Shown here piece by piece: positions 23,839 to 33,607 of a stretch of 64,000 nucleotides of DNA. Each line of letters begins with the position of its first letter. Position 1 is the first letter of the stretch. Source of the stretch: Brachynemurus nebulosus. Lineage: Eukaryota > Arthropoda > Insecta > Neuroptera > Myrmeleontidae. A program made the translations under genes and the position numbers. The notes under the pieces were generated by a model. That model was not told where the DNA came from. It searched no databases and worked only from the letters and a program-made list of their open reading frames with translations. The DNA lies in contig JAPWDM010000002.1 of the NCBI GenBank assembly GCA_035578155.1, positions 38,057,437-38,121,436 of the forward strand, in the 5' to 3' direction.

Positions 23839-24972
23839 TTAATATCTCCTATAGGGCCTTAAGTATAACCCTTCACCCGAAATTTTTTCATCACCATCGT
23901 TGGCGACTGTATTCTCGTCATCATCAGCTTCTCCTTCGCTCGCAGTATCTTCGCTATCGCTAGTAGATGTTTTTTCATCATCATTGAATACATATTTTAA
24001 CACTGGTTCAATAATATCATGCTTTTCCAATTCCCTGGTTATTGAGATAATCCGCTTTCCAATGTCACTTTCCTTTAAATTATTAAAATGGCTTCGTTTT
24101 TTCTCGTTTTCGATATAATCCGCGAAGCTGGGATTTATAATATGACTCCTTTCCATTAAATTGCACACAGTATTAACCATTTCTTCTCCAATTTGCGTCT
24201 GAGTCGCTAAACTTCTTAGTTCATCAACTAAATGGTTCGGGTCATCAAAATATTCTTCTCCATCAACAGGTTTCGAATGGCCATTATGAAGGTTAGTATT
24301 TTCATCATCATATTTGAAACGTTTAGCTTCTCCATTTATTGAATTAGATGTTGAAGGTTGGTCCTTTTCTTCCGAATTTTTATCTTCTTGTTCTTCATCC
24401 TTTGCGCATGCGTTCTGAAGCTCTTTGACCATTAATATGTCTAGAGCAGTTTGTAAGAGACCAGCTATCTTTGGAGTAAAACTTGTTTCTTTGTAGTTAT
24501 CAGGCGATGGTAAATGCTTTTGTTCATCAGATCGATTATCTTCGACATTTACCGATTGTAGAATATTATGCGAGTTTTTTAAAGCGTGGAATTTACTTCT
24601 GATTGCTTCTGCTGCAGCCATCATACTTTCATCAAAAGTATTCAAGTTTCTTTTAGATAGATCTGTATCATTTTCGTGTTGATTTTGAAATACAGGTGCT
24701 TTATCTTCCTTTTCTTCATTTCTTGCTTCAAAACTATATTCGGTTTCATTATCATCATTTTCATCATTAGATTTTGACGATTCACTTTGTCTCCTGTTCT
24801 CCGCGCTGTTCACTTGTGTCCCATTATTTACCGTGGTATATTCAAACTGATTATTTGCGATCTGGTCATTATTGTTTGTTTCATGTTCCTGAGTATGCAC
24901 TCTTCTTTTCATATGACGTAAAAGAGAACTTCTCCGCGAAAATGTCTTGTCACAACGTATACAGTTAAACAT
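23839..24972 (-). CDS. Acidic protein with one N-terminal C2H2 zinc finger (left arm)
   Basis: Intact 377-residue ORF starting at ATG 24972. Residues 4-26 form one finger (C4, C7, H20, H26, with a DKTFSRR core), which could bind DNA. The rest is polar and strongly acidic, with Asn-rich residues 28-55 and Asp/Glu runs near 70-95, 190-205 and 335-360. A possible nuclear signal AKRFK lies near residue 218, and a helical segment around 265-325 may mediate contacts. It ends in a distinct tail, GEGLYLRPYRRY. The tail resembles short motifs I associate with structural or packaging ORFs of Polinton-type elements, but I could not check this. It is transcribed away from the centre, so the two copies share the satellite as an inter-promoter spacer. 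No catalytic motif is seen. A truncated homologue lies at 15523-15846. Confidence 0.78.
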   Translation of the reverse strand: MFNCIRCDKTFSRRSSLLRHMKRRVHTQEHETNNNDQIANNQFEYTTVNNGTQVNSAENRRQSESSKSNDENDDNETEYSFEARNEEKEDKAPVFQNQHENDTDLSKRNLNTFDESMMAAAEAIRSKFHALKNSHNILQSVNVEDNRSDEQKHLPSPDNYKETSFTPKIAGLLQTALDILMVKELQNACAKDEEQEDKNSEEKDQPSTSNSINGEAKRFKYDDENTNLHNGHSKPVDGEEYFDDPNHLVDELRSLATQTQIGEEMVNTVCNLMERSHIINPSFADYIENEKKRSHFNNLKESDIGKRIISITRELEKHDIIEPVLKYVFNDDEKTSTSDSEDTASEGEADDDENTVANDGDEKISGEGLYLRPYRRY

Positions 24973-25008
24973 TTTGATAGATGTGAAGAGTTCGATTTAT
25001 AACATAAC

Positions 25009-25043
25009 ACTGATTAGTTTTTATATCGACATGATCTTATATA
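25009..25043 (-). promoter_or_regulatory. Core promoter of left zinc-finger gene
   Basis: On the minus strand TATATAAG (25036-25043) lies 30 bases before TCAGT (25009-25013), a textbook TATA-initiator pair. The 5' UTR is about 39 bases. An outer GACGTAA half-site lies near 25062-25070. Confidence 0.72.
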
Positions 25044-25084
25044 GTACAACCAGAGCAGAATTGACGTAAAGTAATGACATCAAA

Positions 25085-25904
25085 ATGCACCAAAGGTGCC
25101 CCAAATGACACCAAACTGCACCAAAGGTGCACCAAATGACACCAAACTGCACCAAATGACACCAAACTGCACCAAATGACACCAAACTGCACCAAAGGTG
25201 CACCAAATGACACCAAACTGCACCAAAGGTGCACCAAATGACACCAAACTGCACCAAATGACACCAAAATGCACCAAAGGTGCACCAAATGACACCAAAC
25301 TGCACCAAAGGTGCACCAAATGACACCAAACTGCACCAATTGACACCAAACTGCTCCAAAGGTGCACCTTCGGTGCATTTTGGTGTCATTTGGTGCAGTT
25401 TGGTGTCATTTGGTGCAGTTTGGTGTCATTTGGTGCAACTTTGGTGCAGTTTGGTGTCATTTGGTGCACCTTTGGTGCAGTTTGGTGTCAATTGGTGCAC
25501 CTTTGGTGCATTTTGGTGTCATTTGGTGCAGTTTGGTGTCATTTGGTGCACCTTTGGTGCAGTTTGGTGTCATTTGGTGCAACTTTGATGCAGTTTGGTG
25601 TCATTTGGTGCACCTTTGGTGCAGTTTGGTGTCATTTGGTGCACCTTTGGTGCAGTTTGGTGTCATTTGGTGCACCTTTGGTGCATTTTGGTGTCATTTG
25701 GTGCAGTTTGGTGTCATTTGGTGCACCTTTGGTGCAGTTTGGTGTCATTTGGTGCACCTTTGGTGCAGTTTGGTGTCATTTGGTGCACCTTTGGTGCAGT
25801 TTGGTGTCATTTGGTGCAGTTTGGTGTCATTTGGTGCAGTTTGGTGTCATTTGGTGCACCTTTGGTGCAGTTTGGTGTCATTTGGTGCACCTTTGGTGCA
25901 TTTT
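25085..25904. repeat. Central inverted satellite of 10-11 bp sub-repeats
   Basis: The right part reads TTTGGTGTCA, TTTGGTGCACC and TTTGGTGCAG in varying order, forming 20-bp and 31-bp higher units. The left part is the reverse complement. Orientation flips at the GGTGCACC palindrome 25361-25368. The left half is about 280 bases and the right half about 540, so the array is unequal although the flanking arms are equal. The many overlapping Trp/Cys/His-rich ORFs across it are repeat artefacts. It separates the two divergent zinc-finger promoters. Confidence 0.93.
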
Positions 25905-25942
25905 GATGTCATTACTTTACGTCAATTCTGCTCTGGTTGTAC

Positions 25943-25977
25943 TATATAAGATCATGTCGATATAAAAACTAATCAGT
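25943..25977 (+). promoter_or_regulatory. Core promoter of right zinc-finger gene
   Basis: TATATAAG (25943-25950) and TCAGT (25973-25977) at standard spacing, mirroring the left promoter. TTTACGTCAATTC upstream (25916-25928) may bind a bZIP factor. Confidence 0.72.
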
Positions 25978-26013
25978 GTTATGTTATAAATCGAACTCTT
26001 CACATCTATCAAA

Positions 26014-27147
26014 ATGTTTAACTGTATACGTTGTGACAAGACATTTTCGCGGAGAAGTTCTCTTTTACGTCATATGAAAAGAAGAGTGCATACTCAGGAA
26101 CATGAAACAAACAATAATGACCAGATCGCAAATAATCAGTTTGAATATACCACGGTAAATAATGGGACACAAGTGAACAGCGCGGAGAACAGGAGACAAA
26201 GTGAATCGTCAAAATCTAATGATGAAAATGATGATAATGAAACCGAATATAGTTTTGAAGCAAGAAATGAAGAAAAGGAAGATAAAGCACCAGTATTTCA
26301 AAATCAACACGAAAATGATACAGATCTATCTAAAAGAAACTTGAATACTTTTGATGAAAGTATGATGGCTGCAGCAGAAGCAATCAGAAGTAAATTCCAC
26401 GCTTTAAAAAACTCGCATAATATTCTACAATCGGTAAATGTCGAAGATAATCGATCTGATGAACAAAAGCATTTACCATCGCCTGATAACTACAAAGAAA
26501 CAAGTTTTACTCCAAAGATAGCTGGTCTCTTACAAACTGCTCTAGACATATTAATGGTCAAAGAGCTTCAGAACGCATGCGCAAAGGATGAAGAACAAGA
26601 AGATAAAAATTCGGAAGAAAAGGACCAACCTTCAACATCTAATTCAATAAATGGAGAAGCTAAACGTTTCAAATATGATGATGAAAATACTAACCTTCAT
26701 AATGGCCATTCGAAACCTGTTGATGGAGAAGAATATTTTGATGACCCGAACCATTTAGTTGATGAACTAAGAAGTTTAGCGACTCAGACGCAAATTGGAG
26801 AAGAAATGGTTAATACTGTGTGCAATTTAATGGAAAGGAGTCATATTATAAATCCCAGCTTCGCGGATTATATCGAAAACGAGAAAAAACGAAGCCATTT
26901 TAATAATTTAAAGGAAAGTGACATTGGAAAGCGGATTATCTCAATAACCAGGGAATTGGAAAAGCATGATATTATTGAACCAGTGTTAAAATATGTATTC
27001 AATGATGATGAAAAAACATCTACTAGCGATAGCGAAGATACTGCGAGCGAAGGAGAAGCTAATGATGACGAGAATACAGTCGCCAACGATGGTGATGAAA
27101 AAATTTCGGGTGAAGGGTTATACTTAAGGCCCTATAGGAGATATTAA
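26014..27147 (+). CDS. Acidic protein with one N-terminal C2H2 zinc finger (right arm)
   Basis: Mirror copy of the left-arm gene. The proteins differ at one residue that I can see (EANDD here, EADDD in the left copy). The finger, acidic blocks and GEGLYLRPYRRY tail are the same. It starts at ATG 26014, 39 bases after the presumed transcription start. It diverges from its twin across the satellite and converges with the 132-residue gene at 29950-30348. Confidence 0.78.
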   Translation: MFNCIRCDKTFSRRSSLLRHMKRRVHTQEHETNNNDQIANNQFEYTTVNNGTQVNSAENRRQSESSKSNDENDDNETEYSFEARNEEKEDKAPVFQNQHENDTDLSKRNLNTFDESMMAAAEAIRSKFHALKNSHNILQSVNVEDNRSDEQKHLPSPDNYKETSFTPKIAGLLQTALDILMVKELQNACAKDEEQEDKNSEEKDQPSTSNSINGEAKRFKYDDENTNLHNGHSKPVDGEEYFDDPNHLVDELRSLATQTQIGEEMVNTVCNLMERSHIINPSFADYIENEKKRSHFNNLKESDIGKRIISITRELEKHDIIEPVLKYVFNDDEKTSTSDSEDTASEGEANDDENTVANDGDEKISGEGLYLRPYRRY

Positions 27148-29725
27148 AATAAGCTATCAGCATTTAATAAGTTGTTAAAAAAATCTTTGTAACTTTTCCA
27201 ATAGCTATATGTTAATTATTTTAAAATTATGTGAGTGTTGTTATTTCTTACATACCATAGTCCTTAAGCAAATTTAGTAATTCGTTAAAAAAAAAAAAAA
27301 AAGATCACCGAAATGATTGTTCTTACAACGAACTATGTAATGTGTATTTTCTAAGTTATTAAAATAGGTAATGTTTTTGCTTGCTCCTGAATATAGGCAA
27401 TTAAATCGCATTGTCCTATTAACATTCTGGTGCGATAGAACATATGTGTAAACTATGTAATTCTTGCTAATAAGTATTTACCCATGTTATTAATGATTTG
27501 CTAATTTGAAGTATCGTTTGCACAGTAATGATCTAAAACTGCTGTGCAGGAAAGGGTTAATTAATTGAATGCAGCTTAACTCCGGAAAAAAAATAAAATT
27601 TCGTAATCCAAAACTAAGTTTTCATCCGCTCTTTAAAAATTATGAGAGTTATTTACTGTCCACCCTATATATACGCATTTATTCTTATGATATAAAACTA
27701 CATTTTCAATTCGTTTGCTTAGAAATATTTGTCTGTGACTGATAATTTTTAGGTGTTTTTACAAAATTAAACTGCAAAAAATAGTTTAAATGTATTTCAC
27801 TGTCTATAAAATCATAAATTTTTTTTCTCTATCATCAATAAATTAACAAACAAAAAATACTTATTCAATACCTACCTAGCTTGCTATAACTATTGTTTAT
27901 GGTAGAAAATATTGGGGGAATATATAAACATAATAAGTTTCAGCGAAGTAAGAACATACAAATTTAACATGGGAAAAAATTGTTGAGATCAGAGCATGCT
28001 TGTCTTTTATGGGTATCGTTTTATATAGGTATCGATAGTTACTAAAATTTTCTTTAATTGCAAAAAGGTAAATTTGAAAACAAAACAATAGGTACCTAAT
28101 TTTCTACTAAGCAGTACTATTTGTTAATAAATATTTCAACATTCGATTAATATTTATTTATAGTTATCTTAATAAATTTACTGCTATTGTCTTTTATTGA
28201 CTTCTGAATATTATTTTGACGTGATATTATTTAAAATTTTGCTAAATTTTTTAATAAATAAAACACATTTTTATAAATTATAATAATATACAATATATTG
28301 GAGTATGATAATATGAGAAAAAAACGCTTATTTAGCATTGATAAAATAATTTCGTATTTAAGATGAATTGCTATTACTACCGTCTTTCACAAAACTAGGG
28401 GTCACTTAATACCTATAGATATATTTAACTAATTTTTTAACAATAGCAAGTAATAAATTTTTGGATAAAAAATAGCTATAAATTTTTTAGATGAGTTATA
28501 AAATATTAAAAGAAAAATTTTCTTAAAATATATGGAACATTGTGCTATTAATTTAAGACTAAAAAAATATTATGAGGAGAAATTAATGTTTCAAAACTGT
28601 TTTAAATTCTTGATATTACATATTCAGTTTTAAAAATATTAAGAAATATGATTTTTTACAATATATTGATATTGTAAAATATATGTTTTTAACGGTGTAG
28701 AAACCCGTACTTTTAACAGAGTACTGTATATATGCGAAATATTATATTACTATATATATTTTAAAAAATTCAGGAAAATAAATTTGGCTTTTAAACACGA
28801 TTCATATAGATATAGCGAATACCTGTATTACAATGTAATATTCATATATACATATGTATGAACGTATTGGACTTTTATAACATTATGTATCCACATTCCA
28901 AGATTTATATTTTAGCAAATCAGCATTTCTTATATGTATGTGCAAGGCTAATATTTGATAGACAATTTTATAAAGAATAATTTTTATTAAACTTGAAAAA
29001 TAATTTTTATTAAGCATGTGAAAAATTAAATTTTTCGTTTTCAGGGGATATTAAATCTTTTTTTGTTTTATAATTATTCACCATAAAACCTAATAATACG
29101 ATGCATATCAAATATTACTTAGAACAAAATTTTTGTTTTAAAAGTTTTCAGTTGTTCTAGTATCTAACAATACTATTACCGGAAATAAATTTTCTAATAT
29201 TAATAGAATTTTCAATTGCTGAGGAAGAAGATTTTCCTATTTTTCACAAGCAAATTTTTCAATTGGTATTATACTCGTGTATAAAAATTACAAGTCACAT
29301 GTATGTATGTACACATATGAGATTTACATATGCGATACAGCGACATGTGAAATTTTAATTCGTCAGCTGTTTTGCTGTATGCAACTGGAATTTTTGTGCT
29401 ATTAAAAGGCATAGTTGGTTATAACATTATAAAATATAGAGTTTTGAAATTATTATGAAAATTAAATTTTTCGTTTTCAGGGGATATTAAATCTTTTTTT
29501 GTTTTATAATTATTCACCATAAAACCCTACAGTACTTACGATGCATATCAAATATTACTAATATGTATTATTACATATATTACTAATATGTATTATGTAT
29601 GATTTATACTTAGTTCAAAATTGTGATTTAGGGACGAGACATGAACTGAAAAATCGATTTTTAAATTTTTTTATTGAACACCAAATAATGTAATATAATC
29701 TGGCATAATCAAAACTAGAATATAA
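27148..29725. other. Non-coding inner right arm (mirror of 21260-23838)
   Basis: Inverse copy of the left inner arm, including the pair of direct repeats (about 29020-29115 and 29455-29560) and the stretch collinear with copy 2. No gene recognised. Confidence 0.6.
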
Positions 29726-29949
29726 ATCAATGTCTAGCGATGGGTATTGAAAAAAAATCGAATTTTTTTTTTGTTTTTGTTTTTTTTTTTTTGTTTTTTT
29801 TGTTTTTGTTTTTTTTGGTTTTTTTGTTTGTTTTTTTGGTCTTTTTTTTTGTTTTTATAATTTTTATTAAATATATGTAAAAATTGATACAATATTGAAA
29901 TTTTTAAAATCCATAGTACAATTAAATAATACATTTTGAAGAGAGTAAA

Positions 29950-30348
29950 TTACAAAATTCGCCATTCAGCATCCTCCACGATTTCAAGAAGATCCAACGT
30001 TTTGAATTGCAATTTATGAGTTAGTCCAATGGGTCCATTATTCATAATACCCAGTTTTGGATTGCTTTGCAACCATGCCAGCATCTGCTCGTTCAAATTG
30101 TCAAATCTCGCTGGTAACGAAATGTATCCAATTTCCAATTCCAATATTGTCTTCATTTTCGATGAATCGAATTTTGACGGCAATTGACTTGCGCCCATTA
30201 TTTTATATACTTTTCCAATTTCCATATCAGAAAGTTTAATCCATCGTTTAACAGCACCAAGATGATTCAATTCCTCCACAAAATTTCCAGCCATTTTTTG
30301 AATTAAGTTTCTGTTTCCAGATGAAGCACCAGTAGTAATGGATTCCAT
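29950..30348 (-). CDS. 132-residue protein of unknown family (right arm)
   Basis: Mirror copy of the left-arm gene with the same protein sequence by eye. Its start is ATG at 30348 and its promoter mirror lies just outside it. Two identical copies in convergent-facing arms would double dosage of the product. A decayed tail of the same gene survives in copy 2 at 18488-18578, so the gene is a stable part of this family. Confidence 0.72.
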   Translation of the reverse strand: MESITTGASSGNRNLIQKMAGNFVEELNHLGAVKRWIKLSDMEIGKVYKIMGASQLPSKFDSSKMKTILELEIGYISLPARFDNLNEQMLAWLQSNPKLGIMNNGPIGLTHKLQFKTLDLLEIVEDAEWRIL

Positions 30349-31119
30349 TGTTGGCAATAATTAATTGTTAACACAACAATTGAAAATTCACAACAATAAG
30401 ATTTAATGTTTTTTCACTAAAGTTTCGAACAAAATTGTAACTGAAGAAATTCTGTCGCGCCCTTTTATAGCAGAAAGATAGCCTGATGACGTCATTTATC
30501 ACACTTTATGTAGCCATGCAGGTTAAAACCTGTTGCTTCATTTTTTTTGCATATTAGACAGAAATCTTCGCTATTAATAACAGTTTACCTTTAGTGACGT
30601 CAGCTGACAATTTATACAAGTTTAAACCTGTTTTCAGATAAAAATATACAATCATATGATAAAATTCATTTTTGCATATTAGAGAGAAATCTTCGCTGTT
30701 TGATATCAGTTTACCTTTAGTGACGTCAGCTGACAGTTTAAGCCTGTTTTCAGATAAAAATATTATAAAATTATGAAAGCAAGGCCATCTTTTAATGGCT
30801 AGTTTAACTATCAAAAAAAAGTTTTTCGATGCCATCTATTGACAATTTTTCAAACTTACACACAGGAATCCAGACTAGCAACGCCATCTAGTAGCGAATT
30901 CACAGGCTCGAAGGTGGCTGCGCCATCTAGTAGCGAATTCACAGGCTCGAAGGTGGCTGCGCCATCTGTTAGGGAATTTTTCAGTTCTTAGGTTAGAAAA
31001 AATTTTGTTAGGTTAAGCTAAGTTCACTTAGGTTTCGTTAGGTTAGGTCAAGTTCCATTGGGTTCTGTTAGGTTAGAAAAAATTTCACTAGATATCGTTA
31101 GGTTGGAGACCAAATTTTT

Positions 31120-31236
31120 GCTCCACCCACCGCCGGAGGCTTCTAGAACCGCCTCGGTAGTTTTGCCTCCTGCCGAGGTCACTCAAAAAGTCGGCAGGAG
31201 GGAAGGAGGTTCCCAAATGCCCATATTCCTACTACT
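31120..31236. repeat. Outer terminal module of right arm
   Basis: Exact inverse of the left module by eye, ending CCTACTACT at 31236 and followed by TATATT. Confidence 0.8.
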
Positions 31237-31565
31237 TATATTGACGTCCATAAACAAAATACTAACTTTTTTATCATTATGTTAACTATTTTGGCCACTC
31301 GGAATAAAAATATTGTTGAGTCTCTTATAACGCGATTAATTCGTACCGCGTTATACGGAAGCCGCGTTACTCAATACAAATTCAATAAATCGTACGATAT
31401 TATATGGAATCTCAGGAGTAAATAAACTGTAAGTATACATAAATCAGACCTATGTATAACTGCATTCTCAAAGTATCAGGTTGTGATTAATATGAAATAT
31501 GATTACTTAATAAAATTTTATAATAGAAATGGCAACGAATATTATGTAGAATTTTACATATTTAA

Positions 31566-32209
31566 GGGGTAATACTACCTTGTAAATTTTTTTTGACCAT
31601 TTTTTTTATCAGCTTGAACACTTTCTAAACTATTCAAAAATAATATCTTATAACGTTTCTCAAGTTTTTCTCGAAACCATGTTTTTCGAGCTTGCCGTAC
31701 CGCTAGTGCCTTCAGTTTTCAACCAATCCACTTGAAATTTTAACTGTAGCTGGAAAATTTAATGGTCTAGTGAACGACCGTAAAAGTTTTTGATTAGTGA
31801 AAATTTACCGATTTTATACCCGATTTTTGGTCGATTTTTTCGGAAAATGCTCTTTTTTTCAAATCGCCGCCATTTTCTTCAAAATCAATATTTCGGAAAG
31901 TTCTACGTCCGTTCACTATATTTTGTGATGCAATTTTCGAATCTTTTTTGTCTTTTGTTATAGAAGCGAAATTGCGACCTGTAGAAGTACAGTAAGGGAG
32001 GCCATAAAAAAAGGCAATGTTTCAACCCGATAGCTATTGTGCTGCCATTTTGTTTTTAAACACTAAAAAAAAAATATTATTATATACCTTAAGAAATGTG
32101 TAATCATGAACAAAAAACCGAAATTGAATTAAATGTTTTGTCTTTCCATTATAAATTCATGAAAATCACCCTTGATTTTGGCCTTACAAGATAGTATTAC
32201 TATTACCCC
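31566..32209. mobile_element. TTAA-flanked MITE of 644 bp
   Basis: Flanked by TTAA at 31562-31565 and 32210-32213. Ends GGGGTAATACTACCTTGTAA and, inverted, GGGGTAATAGTAATACTATC. A TTAA duplication points to the piggyBac group (or Kolobok-type). No ORF. Confidence 0.72.
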
Positions 32210-32229
32210 TTAAGTAGATAACGAACGTA

Positions 32230-32684
32230 AGATAAGTAATTCGATATCGATAATTTTCGATAAACAAAAATAAGTTTTAACAACCGCAATACGTTTGGAA
32301 TAACCATAACTTGCTTCGCTTAAGCCTTCAAAAATTTCCTTATTTTTTTTGCTACGATGCACCGTTTATGAGATATTTACAATCAAAAGTTTACGTTTAC
32401 GAAAAGTAACGAAAAGTAATTTTTTTAAAAATTTGTTACTGCTGACCTACTCAATATCAGCTAGTGGAGCCTAAATTAACCAGTTATAACCATTTTATGA
32501 TAACTAATTCGATATCGATAATTTTCGATAACGAAAAGTAGGTTTTAACAGTCGCAATAGGTTTTGAATACCCATAACTTGCTTCGCTTAAGCTTTCAAA
32601 AATTTCCTTATTTTTTCACTACGATGCATCTCTTATGAGACACTTAGTATCAATGTTTTCGATTACGAAAAGTATCGTTTAAAT
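32230..32684. repeat. Two diverged tandem units of about 270 bp
   Basis: The units share TCGATATCGATAATTTTCG, CATAACTTGCTTCGCTTAAG and CTACGATGCA. The same two-unit arrangement is seen at 46825-47290, so this is an internal module of one transposon family. Confidence 0.75.
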
Positions 32685-33607
32685 CAGTGGTTCCCAAAGT
32701 GGTCCCTACGGACTCCCAGGAGTTCCCGGGATCATTCAGGGGGTCCATGGAAAATTAAAATTGATTTGGGGGTCCCTGAACAACGTCAGGGGTCCGCGCA
32801 AGGTTTAATATAAAATAAAAACATTATGAAAAATTTTTATTAATATAGAAGTTAAATAACAATAAACAAATTATTAGCGATTTTTACGTCCTAAGTAAAG
32901 TATAAAAGAAAAGTTATACTCTTGTTTAAGTTGATTAAAAAAATTATATATCACAGTTTTCATTAAAAATTTCTTTTTTTATTAAAAATAGAAGAAGGGG
33001 TTGTAAGTTTTTCTAACACAGATGTGTTTCTAAAGAATATACATATTATTAATGATCAGAGATGAGGCTTATTTAAGATACAAGTATCTGAAATACAAAT
33101 ACAAGATACAAAATACGTATTTTCATCTTGTATATTTGTATCTTGTATCATTATGGGTTATTGTACAGAAGCTGTTGATTACTTTCCCATCTTCCTATTT
33201 GGTAAAACGTGGATTCAGTGCCGTTATTAGACTCATCCCACAAAAAACCGACCAGAAATTAGTAATCGAGGGGATTTGCGGTTGCTACTCACAAACATTG
33301 AGCCGGACGTAAATACACTCATAACATCCCATCAAGTTTATCCAAGTCATTTTGTTTTTGTATTTTGAAAAAAAGTTATAATTTCAATAAATACTTCTTC
33401 AACAAGATGTTTTATTTATATTTTATTTTTACGCCACCATTTACCATTCAAAACTTCAAAGTTAAATTTGTGTTTTTTTTTTTATTATGCATTTATGTAG
33501 TTTTTCACCCAGGGTCCGTAAGCAAGTTTTGACTATGAAAAGGGGTCCGTGAGCAAGTTTTGACTATGCAAAGGGGTCCGTGGGCCAAAAGAGTTTGGGA
33601 ACCACTG
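32685..33607. mobile_element. hAT element, internally deleted
   Basis: The left end is CAGTGGTTCCCAAAGTGGTC and the right end is GAGTTTGGGAACCACTG. Flanking 8-bp duplications are GTTTAAAT (32677-32684) and GTTGAAAT (33608-33615), one mismatch. It keeps only the C-terminal part of the transposase gene. Confidence 0.85.
33180..33350 (+). pseudogene. hAT transposase C-terminal (dimerisation) fragment
   Basis: The plus strand reads FPSSYLVKRGFSAV followed, after a frameshift near 33270, by GDLRLLLTNIEPDV-like sequence. Together these are the conserved hATC dimerisation region of ZBED/Buster-like hAT transposases. The N-terminal and catalytic parts are absent. Non-functional. Confidence 0.78.

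Larger units (their letters stand above)
19744..31236. mobile_element. 11.5 kb palindromic Polinton/Maverick-like element
   Basis: The element starts AGTAGTAGGAATATGGGCAT and ends with its exact reverse complement. It is flanked by TATATT on both sides (19738-19743 and 31237-31242). The arms (19744-25084 and 25901-31236, each about 5.34 kb) are nearly identical, differing by a few substitutions and homopolymer indels that I could spot. A satellite fills the centre. Each arm carries two genes, at 20633-21031/29950-30348 and 23839-24972/26014-27147. Six-bp duplications and AG/CT ends are hallmarks of Polintons, though IS3EU-type elements also make 6-bp duplications. No polymerase B, integrase, ATPase, protease or capsid ORF is present, so it would need helper proteins. 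The age looks recent because the arms and target duplication are intact. Confidence 0.85.

Noticed and set aside
24774..24968. Antisense ORF of 64 codons opposite the zinc-finger gene (mirror 26018-26212)
   Set aside because: Shadow of the real gene on the other strand; no promoter or motif.
25085..25904. CRISPR array
   Set aside because: No unique spacers; sub-repeats are contiguous, the orientation inverts in the middle, and the DNA is eukaryotic.
25021..25965. Seven overlapping ORFs on both strands rich in Trp, Cys, His, Leu and Val across the central satellite
   Set aside because: All frames of a short tandem repeat whose unit lengths of 20 and 31 bases avoid stops. No start context, and the frames only restate the repeat.
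19744..31236. Pure assembly artefact (mirrored contig)
   Set aside because: Exact ends with a 6-bp duplication, small arm differences, an asymmetric centre and a decayed relative with the same architecture argue for a real insertion. Depth data would still be useful.
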